Source: Oxalobacteraceae bacterium (lineage in GTDB: Bacteria; Pseudomonadota; Gammaproteobacteria; Burkholderiales; Burkholderiaceae_D). Taken from it: a stretch of DNA of 29,255 bases. Below the pieces are notes generated by a model that saw only the letters and a list, made by a program, of their open reading frames with translations, was not told the origin of the DNA and made no database searches. Location: the NCBI GenBank assembly GCA_003537575.1, contig DPRS01000003.1:12647-41901 (forward strand), given 5' to 3'. Both the position numbers and the translations under genes were made by a program. Shown here piece after piece: positions 15,716 to 24,377 of the stretch. Position 1 is the first letter of the stretch; the number at the start of each line of letters is the position of its first letter.

Positions 15716-16123
15716 TCTTGAGCCGGCCCGGACTCCGAACGCAAGGAACACTGGCCGGCCCCGGGTAAATGAGCGCAATAATCTGTCAGTCATGACGGGC
15801 CCACAGCGAGTGGGCCCGTTAATATGCAACCCGCAAAAAGCAACGAAATTCGAGCTCATTTCCAAAGACTTTCCTCGTATATCTCAATACGCTCTCGATA
15901 TGGAGATGAAGTTTTTCACTTAAGCAACTAGGAATTGCGACTTCATTACTGCACTTCATGGCTGCGCATATCAAAGCCGACATCTCGCTTTACTTTTTAT
16001 TAACTAGCAGCAAAAAAACCACAAAATAGTCGTAGCTTGGACGAGACTGATTTGCGGCAAAGTCTGTTCAGGCACAGGAAGGTAAGCTTGCCTCATTTCA
16101 ATTAAATACTAGAAAGGCAATAG
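15716..16123. other. Intergenic region before comM
   Basis: 408 bases without a supportable gene. The first 100 hold a strong hairpin (15795-15819). The rest, from about 15860, is AT-rich compared with the neighbours and presumably holds the comM promoter, but I could not pick a convincing -35/-10 pair or recognise a riboswitch. The comM ribosome site GAAAGG lies at about 16112-16117. Confidence 0.5.
15795..15820 (+). terminator. Hairpin terminator after the NHL protein gene (weak T-run)
   Basis: A perfect 10-base stem ACGGGCCCAC/GTGGGCCCGT with a 5-base loop lies about 80 bases past the stop codon. Only TTAAT follows, so intrinsic termination would be weak. It is placed correctly for the plus-strand gene and could work in either direction. 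Confidence 0.6.
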
Positions 16124-17647
16124 ATGAGCCTGGCTGTCCTGAAAAGTCGCGCGCTGACCGGCATGCAGGCGCAGGAAGTCACGGTGGAAGTGCATCTCGC
16201 CAATGGTCTGCCATCGTTCACCATCGTCGGCTTGCCGGATACCGAGGTCAAGGAAGCGCGCGACCGCGTGCGCGCCGCCCTGCAGAATGCCGGCTTTGAC
16301 TTCCCGGCGCGCCGCATCACCGTCAACCTTGCGCCGGCCGACTTGCCGAAGGAATCCGGGCGTTTCGATTTGCCGATCGCCCTGGGCATCCTAGCGGCTT
16401 CCGGCCAGATACCCTCGCACGAACTCGACCGCTATGAATTTGCCGGCGAGCTGTCCCTGTCCGGCGAATTGCGGCCGGTGCGCGGCGCCCTGGCGATGAC
16501 CTATGCCATGTGCAACAGCAGTGCTCCAGGTCACCGGCGCGCCTTCATCCTGCCGCAGGCCAATGCCGAAGAAGCCGCGCTGGTCATGGATGCCGCCATC
16601 CTGCCGGCCGCCTCATTGCCGCAGGTGTGCGCCCACTTCGCAGCAACGGGTGGCGAAAACAGGCTGGCACGCCACCAGGCGGCGCCGGCCGCAGCATCCG
16701 CGCCGCGCTATCCGGACTTCGCCGAGGTCAAGGGGCAGCAGCATGCCAAGCGGGCCCTGGAAGTGGCGGCCGCAGGCGGCCACAGCATCATGATGGTCGG
16801 TCCTCCCGGCACCGGCAAGTCGATGCTGGCGGCGCGCCTGCCCGGCATCCTGCCGCCGATGTCGGAGCAGGAAGCACTGGAATCGGCTGCGGTGCAATCG
16901 CTGACCGGCGGCTTCGCCGCAGCGCGCTGGAAATCCCGTCCTTATCGCGCGCCGCACCATACCGCTTCGGCCGTGGCCCTGGTTGGCGGCGGCGGCAATC
17001 CGCGTCCCGGCGAAATTTCGCTGGCCCATCGCGGCGTGCTGTTTCTCGATGAATTGCCGGAATTCGACCGCCGCGTGCTGGAAGTCTTGCGCGAACCGCT
17101 GGAATCGGGCCAGATCACGATTTCGCGGGCGGCGCGCCAAGCTGATTTCCCCGCACGGTTCCAATTGGTGGCGGCGATGAATCCCTGCCCCTGCGGCTAT
17201 CTCGGTCACGCCGACAAACAATGCCGCTGCTCGCCGGACATGGTGGCGCGTTACCAGGCGCGCATCTCCGGCCCCCTGCTCGACCGTATCGACCTGCAGA
17301 TCCAGGTTGCCTCCCTGCCGCGCGAAGATTTGCTGCGCCAAGCCGACGGCGAAACTTCGGCGGTGATCGGCGCGCGCACCGCACAAGCCTTCGCCCGCCA
17401 GCAGGCGCGCCAGGGCAAGGCCAACCATGCCTTGTCTCCCGCCGAAATCGACGCCTGGTGCCGCCTCGACCAGGACGCCGAGCAATTGCTGCGTCAGGCC
17501 ATGGCACGCCTGAACTGGTCGGCGCGCGCCTGTCACCGGGTGCTGAAAGTGGCACGCACGATCGCCGACCTGGCTGCGGCAGAAACCATCGCCAGTGCGC
17601 ATGTGGCTGAAGCAATACAGTATCGGCGGGCATTGCTGGCACAGTAA
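16124..17647 (+). CDS. comM: ComM/YifB family AAA+ ATPase (Mg-chelatase-like)
   Basis: 507 residues, full length. The N-terminal Lon-protease-like fold (about 1-170) carries GLPDTEVKEARDRVRAA. The AAA+ domain has Walker A GPPGTGKS (226-233), Walker B VLFLDE (305-310) and the four-cysteine loop NPCPCGYLGHADKQCRCSP (Cys355, 357, 367, 369). A C-terminal Mg-chelatase domain follows. In naturally competent bacteria ComM is a hexameric helicase that drives branch migration during integration of transforming DNA; in others its role is unclear. The ATG has GAAAGG 6-7 bases upstream. Confidence 0.95.
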   Translation: MSLAVLKSRALTGMQAQEVTVEVHLANGLPSFTIVGLPDTEVKEARDRVRAALQNAGFDFPARRITVNLAPADLPKESGRFDLPIALGILAASGQIPSHELDRYEFAGELSLSGELRPVRGALAMTYAMCNSSAPGHRRAFILPQANAEEAALVMDAAILPAASLPQVCAHFAATGGENRLARHQAAPAAASAPRYPDFAEVKGQQHAKRALEVAAAGGHSIMMVGPPGTGKSMLAARLPGILPPMSEQEALESAAVQSLTGGFAAARWKSRPYRAPHHTASAVALVGGGGNPRPGEISLAHRGVLFLDELPEFDRRVLEVLREPLESGQITISRAARQADFPARFQLVAAMNPCPCGYLGHADKQCRCSPDMVARYQARISGPLLDRIDLQIQVASLPREDLLRQADGETSAVIGARTAQAFARQQARQGKANHALSPAEIDAWCRLDQDAEQLLRQAMARLNWSARACHRVLKVARTIADLAAAETIASAHVAEAIQYRRALLAQ

Positions 17648-17731
17648 ACTGTCCCCGGGCCATGACGCCCGTCACGGCGCCACTTGCGAAACACGCGGGA
17701 GAAAACGCAAATTTACGATACCATCGCATCC

Positions 17732-18265
17732 ATGCAAAAAACCTTACGTTTCCTGAGCCTATTGTGCTGCGCCCTGATGCTGGCTGCCTGCAGTCCGAAA
17801 TTCGACTGGCGCATGGTACGGGGCGATCCCGTGCCATTTGAAGTGCTGTTGCCGGCCAAGCCGGCCAGCATGGCGCGGCCGGTCGATCTCGGCGCGGCCA
17901 GGGTGGAAATGACGATGACCGCGGCCGAAGTCGATGGCGTCACTTTCGCCGTCGGCGCCGCCACCCTGCCGGACGCCGCCGGCGCCCCTGCCGCGCTGGC
18001 CGCCATGAAGGACGGGCTGGTGCGCAACATCAACGGCAGCATCAAGCGCGAAGCTGGCGACGCCAGCCAGGCCGGCCAAGCGGGCGCAGCGCCGCTCGAG
18101 ATCGAAGCCGCCGGCACGCCCGCGCCGAACGGGCCCGAACTGCTCCTGCTGGCGCGCTTCTTCGCCAGGGATGCGCGGGTCTACCAGGTACTGGTGCTCG
18201 GTCCACCGCAAAAAGTCGTGCGGACGGAAGCCGACACTTTTTTCTCTTCCTTCAAACCGGGTTAA
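17732..18265 (+). CDS. Predicted lipoprotein of unknown function
   Basis: 177 residues. MQKTLRFLSLLCCALMLAAC is a typical lipoprotein signal with Cys20 in the lipobox LAAC, and Ser at +2 suggests outer-membrane sorting. The mature protein starts PKFDWRMVRGDPVPFEVLLPAKP and ends TEADTFFSSFKPG, like small periplasmic proteins that precede DUF1840/rsmB in Burkholderiales; I do not recognise a named domain. I chose the ATG at 17732 because the frame upstream breaks the signal peptide. No clear ribosome site is visible. The DUF1840 gene follows after 61 bases. Confidence 0.82.
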   Translation: MQKTLRFLSLLCCALMLAACSPKFDWRMVRGDPVPFEVLLPAKPASMARPVDLGAARVEMTMTAAEVDGVTFAVGAATLPDAAGAPAALAAMKDGLVRNINGSIKREAGDASQAGQAGAAPLEIEAAGTPAPNGPELLLLARFFARDARVYQVLVLGPPQKVVRTEADTFFSSFKPG

Positions 18266-18326
18266 ACACAGGCCGGGTGAACGTCCCTGTCCTCAATCTC
18301 GCAACCCAGCGCATGGAGCCGACAAC

Positions 18327-18686
18327 ATGTTAATCACTTTCAAATCCAAGGCCGCAGCCGACATCCTGATGTACGAAGTGCATGCCAAGCGCTTGCTCGA
18401 CCTGTTGGGCAAGGATGTCAAGCGCGGCATCATCACTGCCGCCGAAACCGGCGACGCGATCCAGAAGCTGGAAGCGGAGATCGAGACCGAGCGCAGGCGC
18501 GAACTCGAAGCCGAAGAGAGCGCCCGGCGCGAAGCTCAGGCACAGGGGCAGGACAAAGACGCGATCGAGGCCGAGCGCGAACTGCACGCCGCCAAGGCGG
18601 TCAGCTTCAGCGCGCGCGCCTATCCACTCCTGGAAATGCTGCGCGCCGCCCATGCCGAAGGGCGCGACGTCGTCTGGGGAGTGTGA
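18327..18686 (+). CDS. DUF1840 family protein
   Basis: 119-residue soluble protein. The start MLITFKSKAAADILMYEVHAKRLLDLLGK is the conserved head of DUF1840. The middle (about 45-90) is highly charged and likely helical or coiled coil (EAEIETERRRELEAEESARREAQ), and the end SARAYPLLEMLRAAHAEGRDVVWGV is conserved. Function is unknown. The ATG at 18327 has GGAG 9 bases upstream. Its stop overlaps the rsmB GTG start (GTGA), showing translational coupling. Confidence 0.88.
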   Translation: MLITFKSKAAADILMYEVHAKRLLDLLGKDVKRGIITAAETGDAIQKLEAEIETERRRELEAEESARREAQAQGQDKDAIEAERELHAAKAVSFSARAYPLLEMLRAAHAEGRDVVWGV

Positions 18687-20008
18687 GCAAGTTGGCAAAA
18701 CCGCGGCTGAAACCCGACTCGCTGGCCCTGAGTCTGTACGGCGCGGCGCAGGCCGTCGCCCTGGTGCAGGGCGGCACCGCGCTTCCCCCTGCCCTGGCAA
18801 AGACGGCGCAAGCACTGGAACTGTCGGATGCCGCGCGTGGCGCGCAGCAAGACATCGCCTACCGCAGCATGCGCCAGTGGGGCCGCGCTAACGCCTTACT
18901 GGCGCGGCTGGCCGCGCGGCCGCCGCAGGCGCCGCTGCTGGCCAGTCTGCTCGGCTGCAGCCTGGCGCTGCTGTGCCAGGACGATGACGGCGCCGGCACG
19001 CGTCCCTACACTGATTTCACGCTGGTCGACCAGGCGGTCGCCGCCGCCGCGGCCGACCCCAGGCTGGCCCACGCCAAGGGCATGGTCAATGCCATCCTGC
19101 GGCGCTTCTTGCGCGAACGCGCCGTCCTGCTCGCAGAAGTCCTGCGCGATCCGGTGGCGGTCTGGAATTATCCGGCCTGGTGGATCGAGAAAACCCGCGT
19201 GGACTATCCCGCATCCTGGCAAGCCATCCTGGCAGCAGGCAATGCGTCGCCGCCGCTGACCTTGCGCGTCAACCGCCGGCGCGCCGCGGTGGCCGCTTAC
19301 CTGCGGCAGCTGGAAGCGCACGGCATCGCGGCACGGCAGATCGGCGCGGATGCGGTAAGGCTGGAGCAACCGATGCCGGTGCACGCGATTCCCGGCTTCG
19401 ATCAGGGACTGGTATCGGTGCAGGATGCCGGCGCTCAGCTGGCGGCGCCCCTGCTCGACACGCAAGACGGCATGCGGGTGCTGGATGCGTGCGCCGCGCC
19501 CGGTGGCAAGGCTTGCCATTTGCTGGAATGCGCCGACATCGACTTGCTGGCGCTGGACAGCGATGCCGAACGGCTTGAACGGATCGATCAAAACCTGCAA
19601 AGATTGCAACTTTCCGCTCGCCTGCGGCAAGCCGATGCCAGCCGTGACGACTGGTGGGATGGACAGCCGTTCGATCGCATCCTGGCCGACGTGCCATGCA
19701 CCGCCTCGGGAGTGGTGCGACGCCATCCCGACATCCGCTGGCTGCGGCGCCCGGAAGATGCTGCTCGGCTCGCAACACTTTCTGCTCTAATTCTAGGCAA
19801 TCTTTGGCGGATGCTCAAACCGGATGGTAAATTGCTGCTTGTGACATGTTCGCTTTGGCCCGAGGAATCGGAGCAGCAGGCACAAGCGTTCACCACCCGG
19901 CATCAGGCGATCCGGCTTGCCGCGCCCGGCCAGCTGTTGCCCGGTGCCGACGGCGAGGTGGACCACGACGGCCTGTTTTATGCCCTGTTCCAGAAGCCAT
20001 CCGCATGA
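18683..20008 (+). CDS. rsmB: 16S rRNA (cytosine-967-C5)-methyltransferase RsmB
   Basis: 441 residues. The N-terminal NusB-like helical domain (about 10-150, with HAKGMVNAILRRFLRER) is followed by a Rossmann methyltransferase domain. The SAM motif DACAAPGGK is at 268-276. The two catalytic cysteines are Cys339 (DVPCTASG) and Cys389 (VTCSLWPEE), as in RNA m5C methyltransferases. It methylates C967 of 16S rRNA in the decoding region. The GTG start overlaps the DUF1840 stop; a TTG at 18692 would have better spacing to GGGGAG. Family length is about 430. Confidence 0.94.
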   Translation: MSKLAKPRLKPDSLALSLYGAAQAVALVQGGTALPPALAKTAQALELSDAARGAQQDIAYRSMRQWGRANALLARLAARPPQAPLLASLLGCSLALLCQDDDGAGTRPYTDFTLVDQAVAAAAADPRLAHAKGMVNAILRRFLRERAVLLAEVLRDPVAVWNYPAWWIEKTRVDYPASWQAILAAGNASPPLTLRVNRRRAAVAAYLRQLEAHGIAARQIGADAVRLEQPMPVHAIPGFDQGLVSVQDAGAQLAAPLLDTQDGMRVLDACAAPGGKACHLLECADIDLLALDSDAERLERIDQNLQRLQLSARLRQADASRDDWWDGQPFDRILADVPCTASGVVRRHPDIRWLRRPEDAARLATLSALILGNLWRMLKPDGKLLLVTCSLWPEESEQQAQAFTTRHQAIRLAAPGQLLPGADGEVDHDGLFYALFQKPSA

Positions 20009-20069
20009 AGCAGCGATCGACCATTTGATCACTTCCTGATATTTTTTTGACAATTTCCTGTTCAAGCCA

Positions 20070-20648
20070 GTGACGCGCCGCCTGCTCCAGATTGCCATAC
20101 GATTTTTCCTGACAGCCTTCCTGGCGGGCGGGCTGCTGGCTGCGCCAGCACTGCATGCGGCTGAAGTGCGTATCGAGCAGGCGCAACTGGAAGCCACGGA
20201 TGACGGCTACCGGCTGGTATCGGCCTTCAGCTTCGAGCTCAAGCGGGTGCTGGAAGACGCTCTCAACCGTGGGGTGCCGCTGTACTTCACCACCGATGTC
20301 GAACTGAACCGGCCACGCTGGTACTGGTTCGACGAAAACACCGTGCGCACCTCGCACACCATCCGGATTTCCTATAATGTCCTGACGCGGCAGTATTTCG
20401 CCGCGGCGGCGGGCAGCCTGCGGCAGAGCTTTTCCTCGCTGGAGGATGCGCTGTCGCTGGTGCGCCGTCCGCCGCGCTGGCTGGTGGCGGACAAGGACGC
20501 CCTGAAGCCGGGCGCCACCTACCAGGTGTCGCTGCGCATGCGGCTCGACGTCACCCAGCTGCCCAAGCCCTTCCAGGTCAACGCGATGAACGATAGCGAC
20601 TGGCGTCTGTCGTCGGACTGGAAATCCTTCACCTACAAGGCTGAGTAA
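20070..20648 (+). CDS. DUF4390 exported protein
   Basis: 192 residues with GTG start. A signal peptide (about 1-30: RFFLTAFLAGGLLAAPALHA|A) precedes a mature domain with AEVRIEQAQLEATDDGYRLVSAFSFEL and PRWYWFDENTV, the DUF4390 pattern. These proteins sit directly before ntrY in Burkholderiales, and their function is unknown; a periplasmic partner of the sensor kinase is possible but is inference. The stop codon abuts the TTG start of ntrY. No ATG start is available without losing the signal peptide. Confidence 0.87.
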   Translation: MTRRLLQIAIRFFLTAFLAGGLLAAPALHAAEVRIEQAQLEATDDGYRLVSAFSFELKRVLEDALNRGVPLYFTTDVELNRPRWYWFDENTVRTSHTIRISYNVLTRQYFAAAAGSLRQSFSSLEDALSLVRRPPRWLVADKDALKPGATYQVSLRMRLDVTQLPKPFQVNAMNDSDWRLSSDWKSFTYKAE

Positions 20649-22976
20649 TTGACCAGGCTATTCCGGTATTTCCTGATCGTCGGCGCCGGCGTCGTCAGCA
20701 TCCTGCTGTTCCTGCTGGCGTCCGCCTCTGAAAATTCGGCGGTATTCGACCAGCACTATCCCTGGCTATTGTCGCTGAACGCCGTGGTGGCGGCGGCGCT
20801 GCTGGTGCTGGTGCTGTTGTTGCTCACGCGCCTGTACCGGCGCTACCGGCGCGGCCTGTTCGGCTCCAGGCTGATGACGCGGCTAGTCTTGCTGTTTGCC
20901 GTGGTCGGCATCCTGCCGGGCCTGATGATTTACCTGGTGTCGGTGCAATTCGTCTCGCGTTCGATCGAATCCTGGTTCGATGTCCGCGTCGAGGCCGCGC
21001 TCGAATCCGGCCTCAATCTCGGCCGCACCGCGCTGGACTCGCAACTGTCAGACCTGGAAGCCAAGGCGCGCAGCATCGCGCTGGAAATCGCCGACCTCTC
21101 CGACACCACCCAGGCTACCCAGCTGTCGCGCCTGCGCGGCCAGAACAACCTGGAGGAAGCCACCATCGTCAGCGGCTCCAGCCGCATCATCGCCACCGAC
21201 AGCGATGCCGGCAACCTGGTGCCCAACCTGCCGACCCAGGCCATGCTGCGCCAAGCGCGCCTGACGCGCGGCTTTTCCATCATCGAAAGCGATGCCGACA
21301 TCGCCGACGACGAAACCGGCATCGGCGCCGCCACCTCGGCCGCCAAAGGCATGTCAAGTCTGGACGCGGCGATGCGGCTGCGCATGCGCGTGGTGGTGGC
21401 GATTCCGGCATCGCTGCATTCTTCCTCGCTCAGAAGCGAGGCGCGCTTCCTGCAGCTGATCCAGCCGGTGCCGACCTCGCTGGCGGCCAATGCCGAATCG
21501 CTGCGCGCCGCCTACAGCGAATACCAGGAAAGGTCGCTGTCGCGCAGCGGCTTGCGCAAGATTTACCTGGTGACCCTGACCCTGACCCTGCTGCTGACCA
21601 TCTTCGGCGCGGTCGCCAGCGCCTTCCTGATCGCCGGCGACCTGGCGCAACCGCTGCTGCTGCTGGCCGAGGGTACCAAGGCGGTGGCCGAAGGCGACCT
21701 GTCGCCGCGCCCCATCGTCGCCAGCAAGGATGAGCTCGGCACCCTGACCAAGTCGTTCAACCTGATGACGCGGCAACTGTCTGAAGCGCGCGCCGCCGTC
21801 GAGAAAAACCGCAACGCCCTGGAAAATGCCAAGGCTTACCTGGAATCGGTGCTGGCCAACATGTCGGCCGGGGTGATGGTGCTCGACCGCGAATTCAATC
21901 TGTTGACCTGCAACGATTCGGTCGGCCCTATCCTGCAGCAGGATATCAGCCAGGCCATCGGCCAGCCGCTGACGGCGATTCCCGGCCTGGCGCCGTTTGC
22001 CGAAGCCGTGACCAAGGCTTTTTCCGAACACAGCGCGCAAGCCGCCGGCGGCGACAAAGCCGCCAGCCGGCACTGGCAAAAGCAGATCGAGATCCCGCGC
22101 ACTGCCAGCGCCGATGGCGGTAACCGGCAAGATGGCGGCGAAAGCGATGATGGCATTACGTTGCTGGCGCGCGGCTCGCGCCTGCCGGTGGCCGCCGGCA
22201 CCGGCTACGTGATCGTGTTCGATAATATTTCGGATGTCATATCGGCCCAGCGCTCGCTGGCCTGGGGCGAAGTGGCGCGGAGACTGGCGCATGAGATCAA
22301 GAATCCGCTGACGCCGATCCAGCTCTCGGCCGAACGCCTGCAGATGAAACTGGCCGACAAGCTTGTCGAAAGCGACGCCGGCATCCTCAAGCGCGCCACC
22401 TCCACCATTGTCAATCAGGTCGCGGCCATGAAAAAAATGGTCAACGATTTCCGCGATTTCGCCAGGACGCCGCCGGCCGTGCTGGCGCCGCTCGACCTGA
22501 ACGCCTTGATCACGGAAATCCTGCACTTGTATATCGCCGGCGATGAACGCGATATCATTCACTTGCATTTGGCACCGCATTTGCCACAGGTCATGGGCGA
22601 TGCGACGCAATTGCGCCAAATTATTCACAACTTGCTGCAAAATGCTCAAGATGCCGTTACCGACATCGCCAGGGAAGATTTCAGTCCTCGCATTGACGTC
22701 AGCACGGAAGCGATCCACTATCCAGGTTCGGACGGGCGCGAGCGTAGCGCGGTACGTTTGACGATCGCCGATAATGGCCCCGGCTTTTCAAGCAAAATTC
22801 TGGCACGCGCATTCGAACCCTATGTCACATCCAAGGCGCGCGGCACCGGCCTCGGCTTGGCAATGGTGAAAAAAATCATCGATGAGCATGGCGGTCGCGT
22901 TGATATACAGAATCGAGTTGATGGAAATGGTGCCAAAGTATTAATATTGCTGTTAAAGTTAGCCCCAAATCCATAA
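20649..22976 (+). CDS. ntrY: NtrY-type membrane sensor histidine kinase
   Basis: 775 residues, TTG start directly after the DUF4390 stop. Three helices near the N-terminus (about 6-24, 37-58 and 78-98) precede a sensory region (about 100-300), then another membrane helix (about 303-328), a HAMP region (about 329-380), a PAS-like domain (about 395-530), the phosphorylated His548 in RRLAHEIKNPLTPIQLSAERL, and the ATPase domain with N-box (about 655-670), DNGPGF (about 708) and GTGLGLAM (about 731). The NtrY/NtrX pair affects nitrogen metabolism, redox response and envelope functions in proteobacteria; the signal here is unknown. An ATG start would remove the first membrane helices, so TTG is favoured. 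Confidence 0.92.
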   Translation: MTRLFRYFLIVGAGVVSILLFLLASASENSAVFDQHYPWLLSLNAVVAAALLVLVLLLLTRLYRRYRRGLFGSRLMTRLVLLFAVVGILPGLMIYLVSVQFVSRSIESWFDVRVEAALESGLNLGRTALDSQLSDLEAKARSIALEIADLSDTTQATQLSRLRGQNNLEEATIVSGSSRIIATDSDAGNLVPNLPTQAMLRQARLTRGFSIIESDADIADDETGIGAATSAAKGMSSLDAAMRLRMRVVVAIPASLHSSSLRSEARFLQLIQPVPTSLAANAESLRAAYSEYQERSLSRSGLRKIYLVTLTLTLLLTIFGAVASAFLIAGDLAQPLLLLAEGTKAVAEGDLSPRPIVASKDELGTLTKSFNLMTRQLSEARAAVEKNRNALENAKAYLESVLANMSAGVMVLDREFNLLTCNDSVGPILQQDISQAIGQPLTAIPGLAPFAEAVTKAFSEHSAQAAGGDKAASRHWQKQIEIPRTASADGGNRQDGGESDDGITLLARGSRLPVAAGTGYVIVFDNISDVISAQRSLAWGEVARRLAHEIKNPLTPIQLSAERLQMKLADKLVESDAGILKRATSTIVNQVAAMKKMVNDFRDFARTPPAVLAPLDLNALITEILHLYIAGDERDIIHLHLAPHLPQVMGDATQLRQIIHNLLQNAQDAVTDIAREDFSPRIDVSTEAIHYPGSDGRERSAVRLTIADNGPGFSSKILARAFEPYVTSKARGTGLGLAMVKKIIDEHGGRVDIQNRVDGNGAKVLILLLKLAPNP

Positions 22977-23049
22977 ATACCTTTCAATTATTGCTTATAT
23001 GCAATAATTAATCGTAATAACGGGCTGTAAAGATCAGAAAGAGTGGCAA

Positions 23050-23769
23050 ATGGCGAATATCTTGGTAGTCGATGATGAAATGGGAATTCGGGAATTACTT
23101 TCGGAAATCCTGAGCGATGAAGGTCACGTAGTGGAAACTGCGGAAAATGCCCAGCAGGCGCGTGAAATGCGTATCGCTGGTTTGCCCGATCTGGTCCTGC
23201 TCGATATCTGGATGCCGGATACCGATGGCGTCACGCTGCTAAAGGAATGGCAGCGCGATGGCTTGCTGACTATGCCGGTCATCATGATGTCCGGTCATGC
23301 CACTATCGATACCGCGGTGGAAGCAACCCGCATTGGTGCGCTGAATTTTCTGGAAAAACCCATCGCCCTGCAAAAATTGCTCAAGGCGGTGCAGCAAGGC
23401 TTGTCGCGCGGACAGGAAACTACGCGCCCGTCGGCAGCAAGCTATTACACCCGCCCGGCCTCTCCGCACGAAGCCGCCGCAACGCCGCCTAGCGCCGCAG
23501 CGCCAATGGCCGGCGCGGCAGCACCGGCAATGGCGCCGGCTGCAGCACAAGCGCAACCCGAAACCCAGCGCTTCAACCTGTCGTTCGATCTGCCGCTGCG
23601 GGAAGCGCGCGATGCCTTCGAGCGCGCCTATTTCGAGCACCACCTGGCACGGGAAGGCGGCAGCATGACACGGGTCGCGGAAAAGACCGGCCTGGAACGC
23701 ACCCACCTCTATCGCAAGCTGAAGCAATTGGGCGTCGAACCCAGCAAGCTGGGTAGGAAAAACCTCTGA
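23050..23769 (+). CDS. NtrX-like response regulator lacking the AAA+ domain (receiver + Fis-type HTH)
   Basis: 239 residues. The receiver domain (1-118) has Asp8/Asp9, phosphoacceptor Asp52 (LLDIWMPD), Ser81 and Lys103. A low-complexity Ala/Pro-rich linker (about 123-172) then leads to a C-terminal Fis/NtrC-type helix-turn-helix (about 184-232, REGGSMTRVAEKTGLERTHLYRKLKQLGV). The sigma-54-interacting AAA+ domain of true NtrX (about 230 residues) is absent: no Walker motifs or GAFTGA. So this regulator cannot activate sigma-54 itself and probably acts as a repressor or a sigma-70 regulator. The gene lies 73 bases after ntrY. GAGTGG precedes the ATG. Confidence 0.92.
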   Translation: MANILVVDDEMGIRELLSEILSDEGHVVETAENAQQAREMRIAGLPDLVLLDIWMPDTDGVTLLKEWQRDGLLTMPVIMMSGHATIDTAVEATRIGALNFLEKPIALQKLLKAVQQGLSRGQETTRPSAASYYTRPASPHEAAATPPSAAAPMAGAAAPAMAPAAAQAQPETQRFNLSFDLPLREARDAFERAYFEHHLAREGGSMTRVAEKTGLERTHLYRKLKQLGVEPSKLGRKNL

Positions 23770-23819
23770 GCTATCGGTTTCCAGGGTAAGGGCAGCATGG
23801 GCTTGCCGGAGCAAACAGC

Positions 23820-24200
23820 ATGACCGGCATTCCAGCCACCCTGGTGACCGGCGTCAGCGCTGCCCATCGTGAAGCCGCGATTGCAGGCGTGCTGGACAGT
23901 AAGCTGCGTACTGCCCTGATCCTGGAAGGCTTGCCCGACGGCGCGCCACCCTTTGACGAGCTATTGCCCTCCTGGCTGACGATCGTTCGGATTGCTCCCG
24001 GCTGCATCTGTTGCAGCGGCAATCTGACCATGAAAGTCATGCTGAACAGGATTCTGCGCCAGCATCCCGAAAGAATTTACATCGGCTTGGCGAACAGTAC
24101 CCATTTGCCACGCATCCGCCAGTTCCTGCAACAGGAACCATATGACAAACGGCTGAGTCTCACCGAGGAATTGACCGCTGATAGCGGCAGCAATGGATAG
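23820..24200 (+). CDS. Small degenerate CobW-like protein
   Basis: 126 residues. The frame resembles a shortened CobW/COG0523 GTPase: a beta strand and loop at the usual P-loop place (TLVTGVSAAHREAAIAGVL, about 7-25), the metal-binding-like GCICCSGN (CxCC, about 61-68) and NRILRQHPERIYIGLANSTHLPRIRQFL. The P-loop lysine-Ser/Thr (GKTT) is missing, so GTP binding is doubtful. The C-terminal domain of CobW proteins is absent. The cysteine motif may still bind zinc or another metal. GGAG lies 9 bases before the ATG. Confidence 0.75.
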   Translation: MTGIPATLVTGVSAAHREAAIAGVLDSKLRTALILEGLPDGAPPFDELLPSWLTIVRIAPGCICCSGNLTMKVMLNRILRQHPERIYIGLANSTHLPRIRQFLQQEPYDKRLSLTEELTADSGSNG

Positions 24201-24258
24201 CCTCGACAATGTCAGAGGGCATTCAGGTTTCTTCAGCGGCACCGCTGCACTGGCAACT

Positions 24259-24275
24259 GGTTACAACTGGTAACC
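24259..24275. promoter_or_regulatory. Inverted repeat GGTTAC-N5-GTAACC, possible operator
   Basis: Perfect 6-base arms separated by 5 bases, about 100 bases before the DUF3567 gene. It is embedded in three AACTGG direct repeats (24255-24260, 24265-24270 and neighbours). It could be a regulator site for the DUF3567 gene. No protein can be assigned. Confidence 0.35.
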
Positions 24276-24377
24276 GTTTCACTCATCCCTCACCTTGAAA
24301 AGCACGCATCCGATCGCCATATCCACAGTAACTGCATAGATGCCTTTCAACAGCAATGCTTCGGCAAGGAATGCAAC

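Noticed and set aside
16020..16110. Possible riboswitch in the comM leader
   Set aside because: No known riboswitch core could be matched, and stems are weak.
17648..17665. ACTGTCCCC after comM resembling the ACTCTGTCCCC end motif
   Set aside because: The core differs and there is no inverted partner nearby; probably chance.
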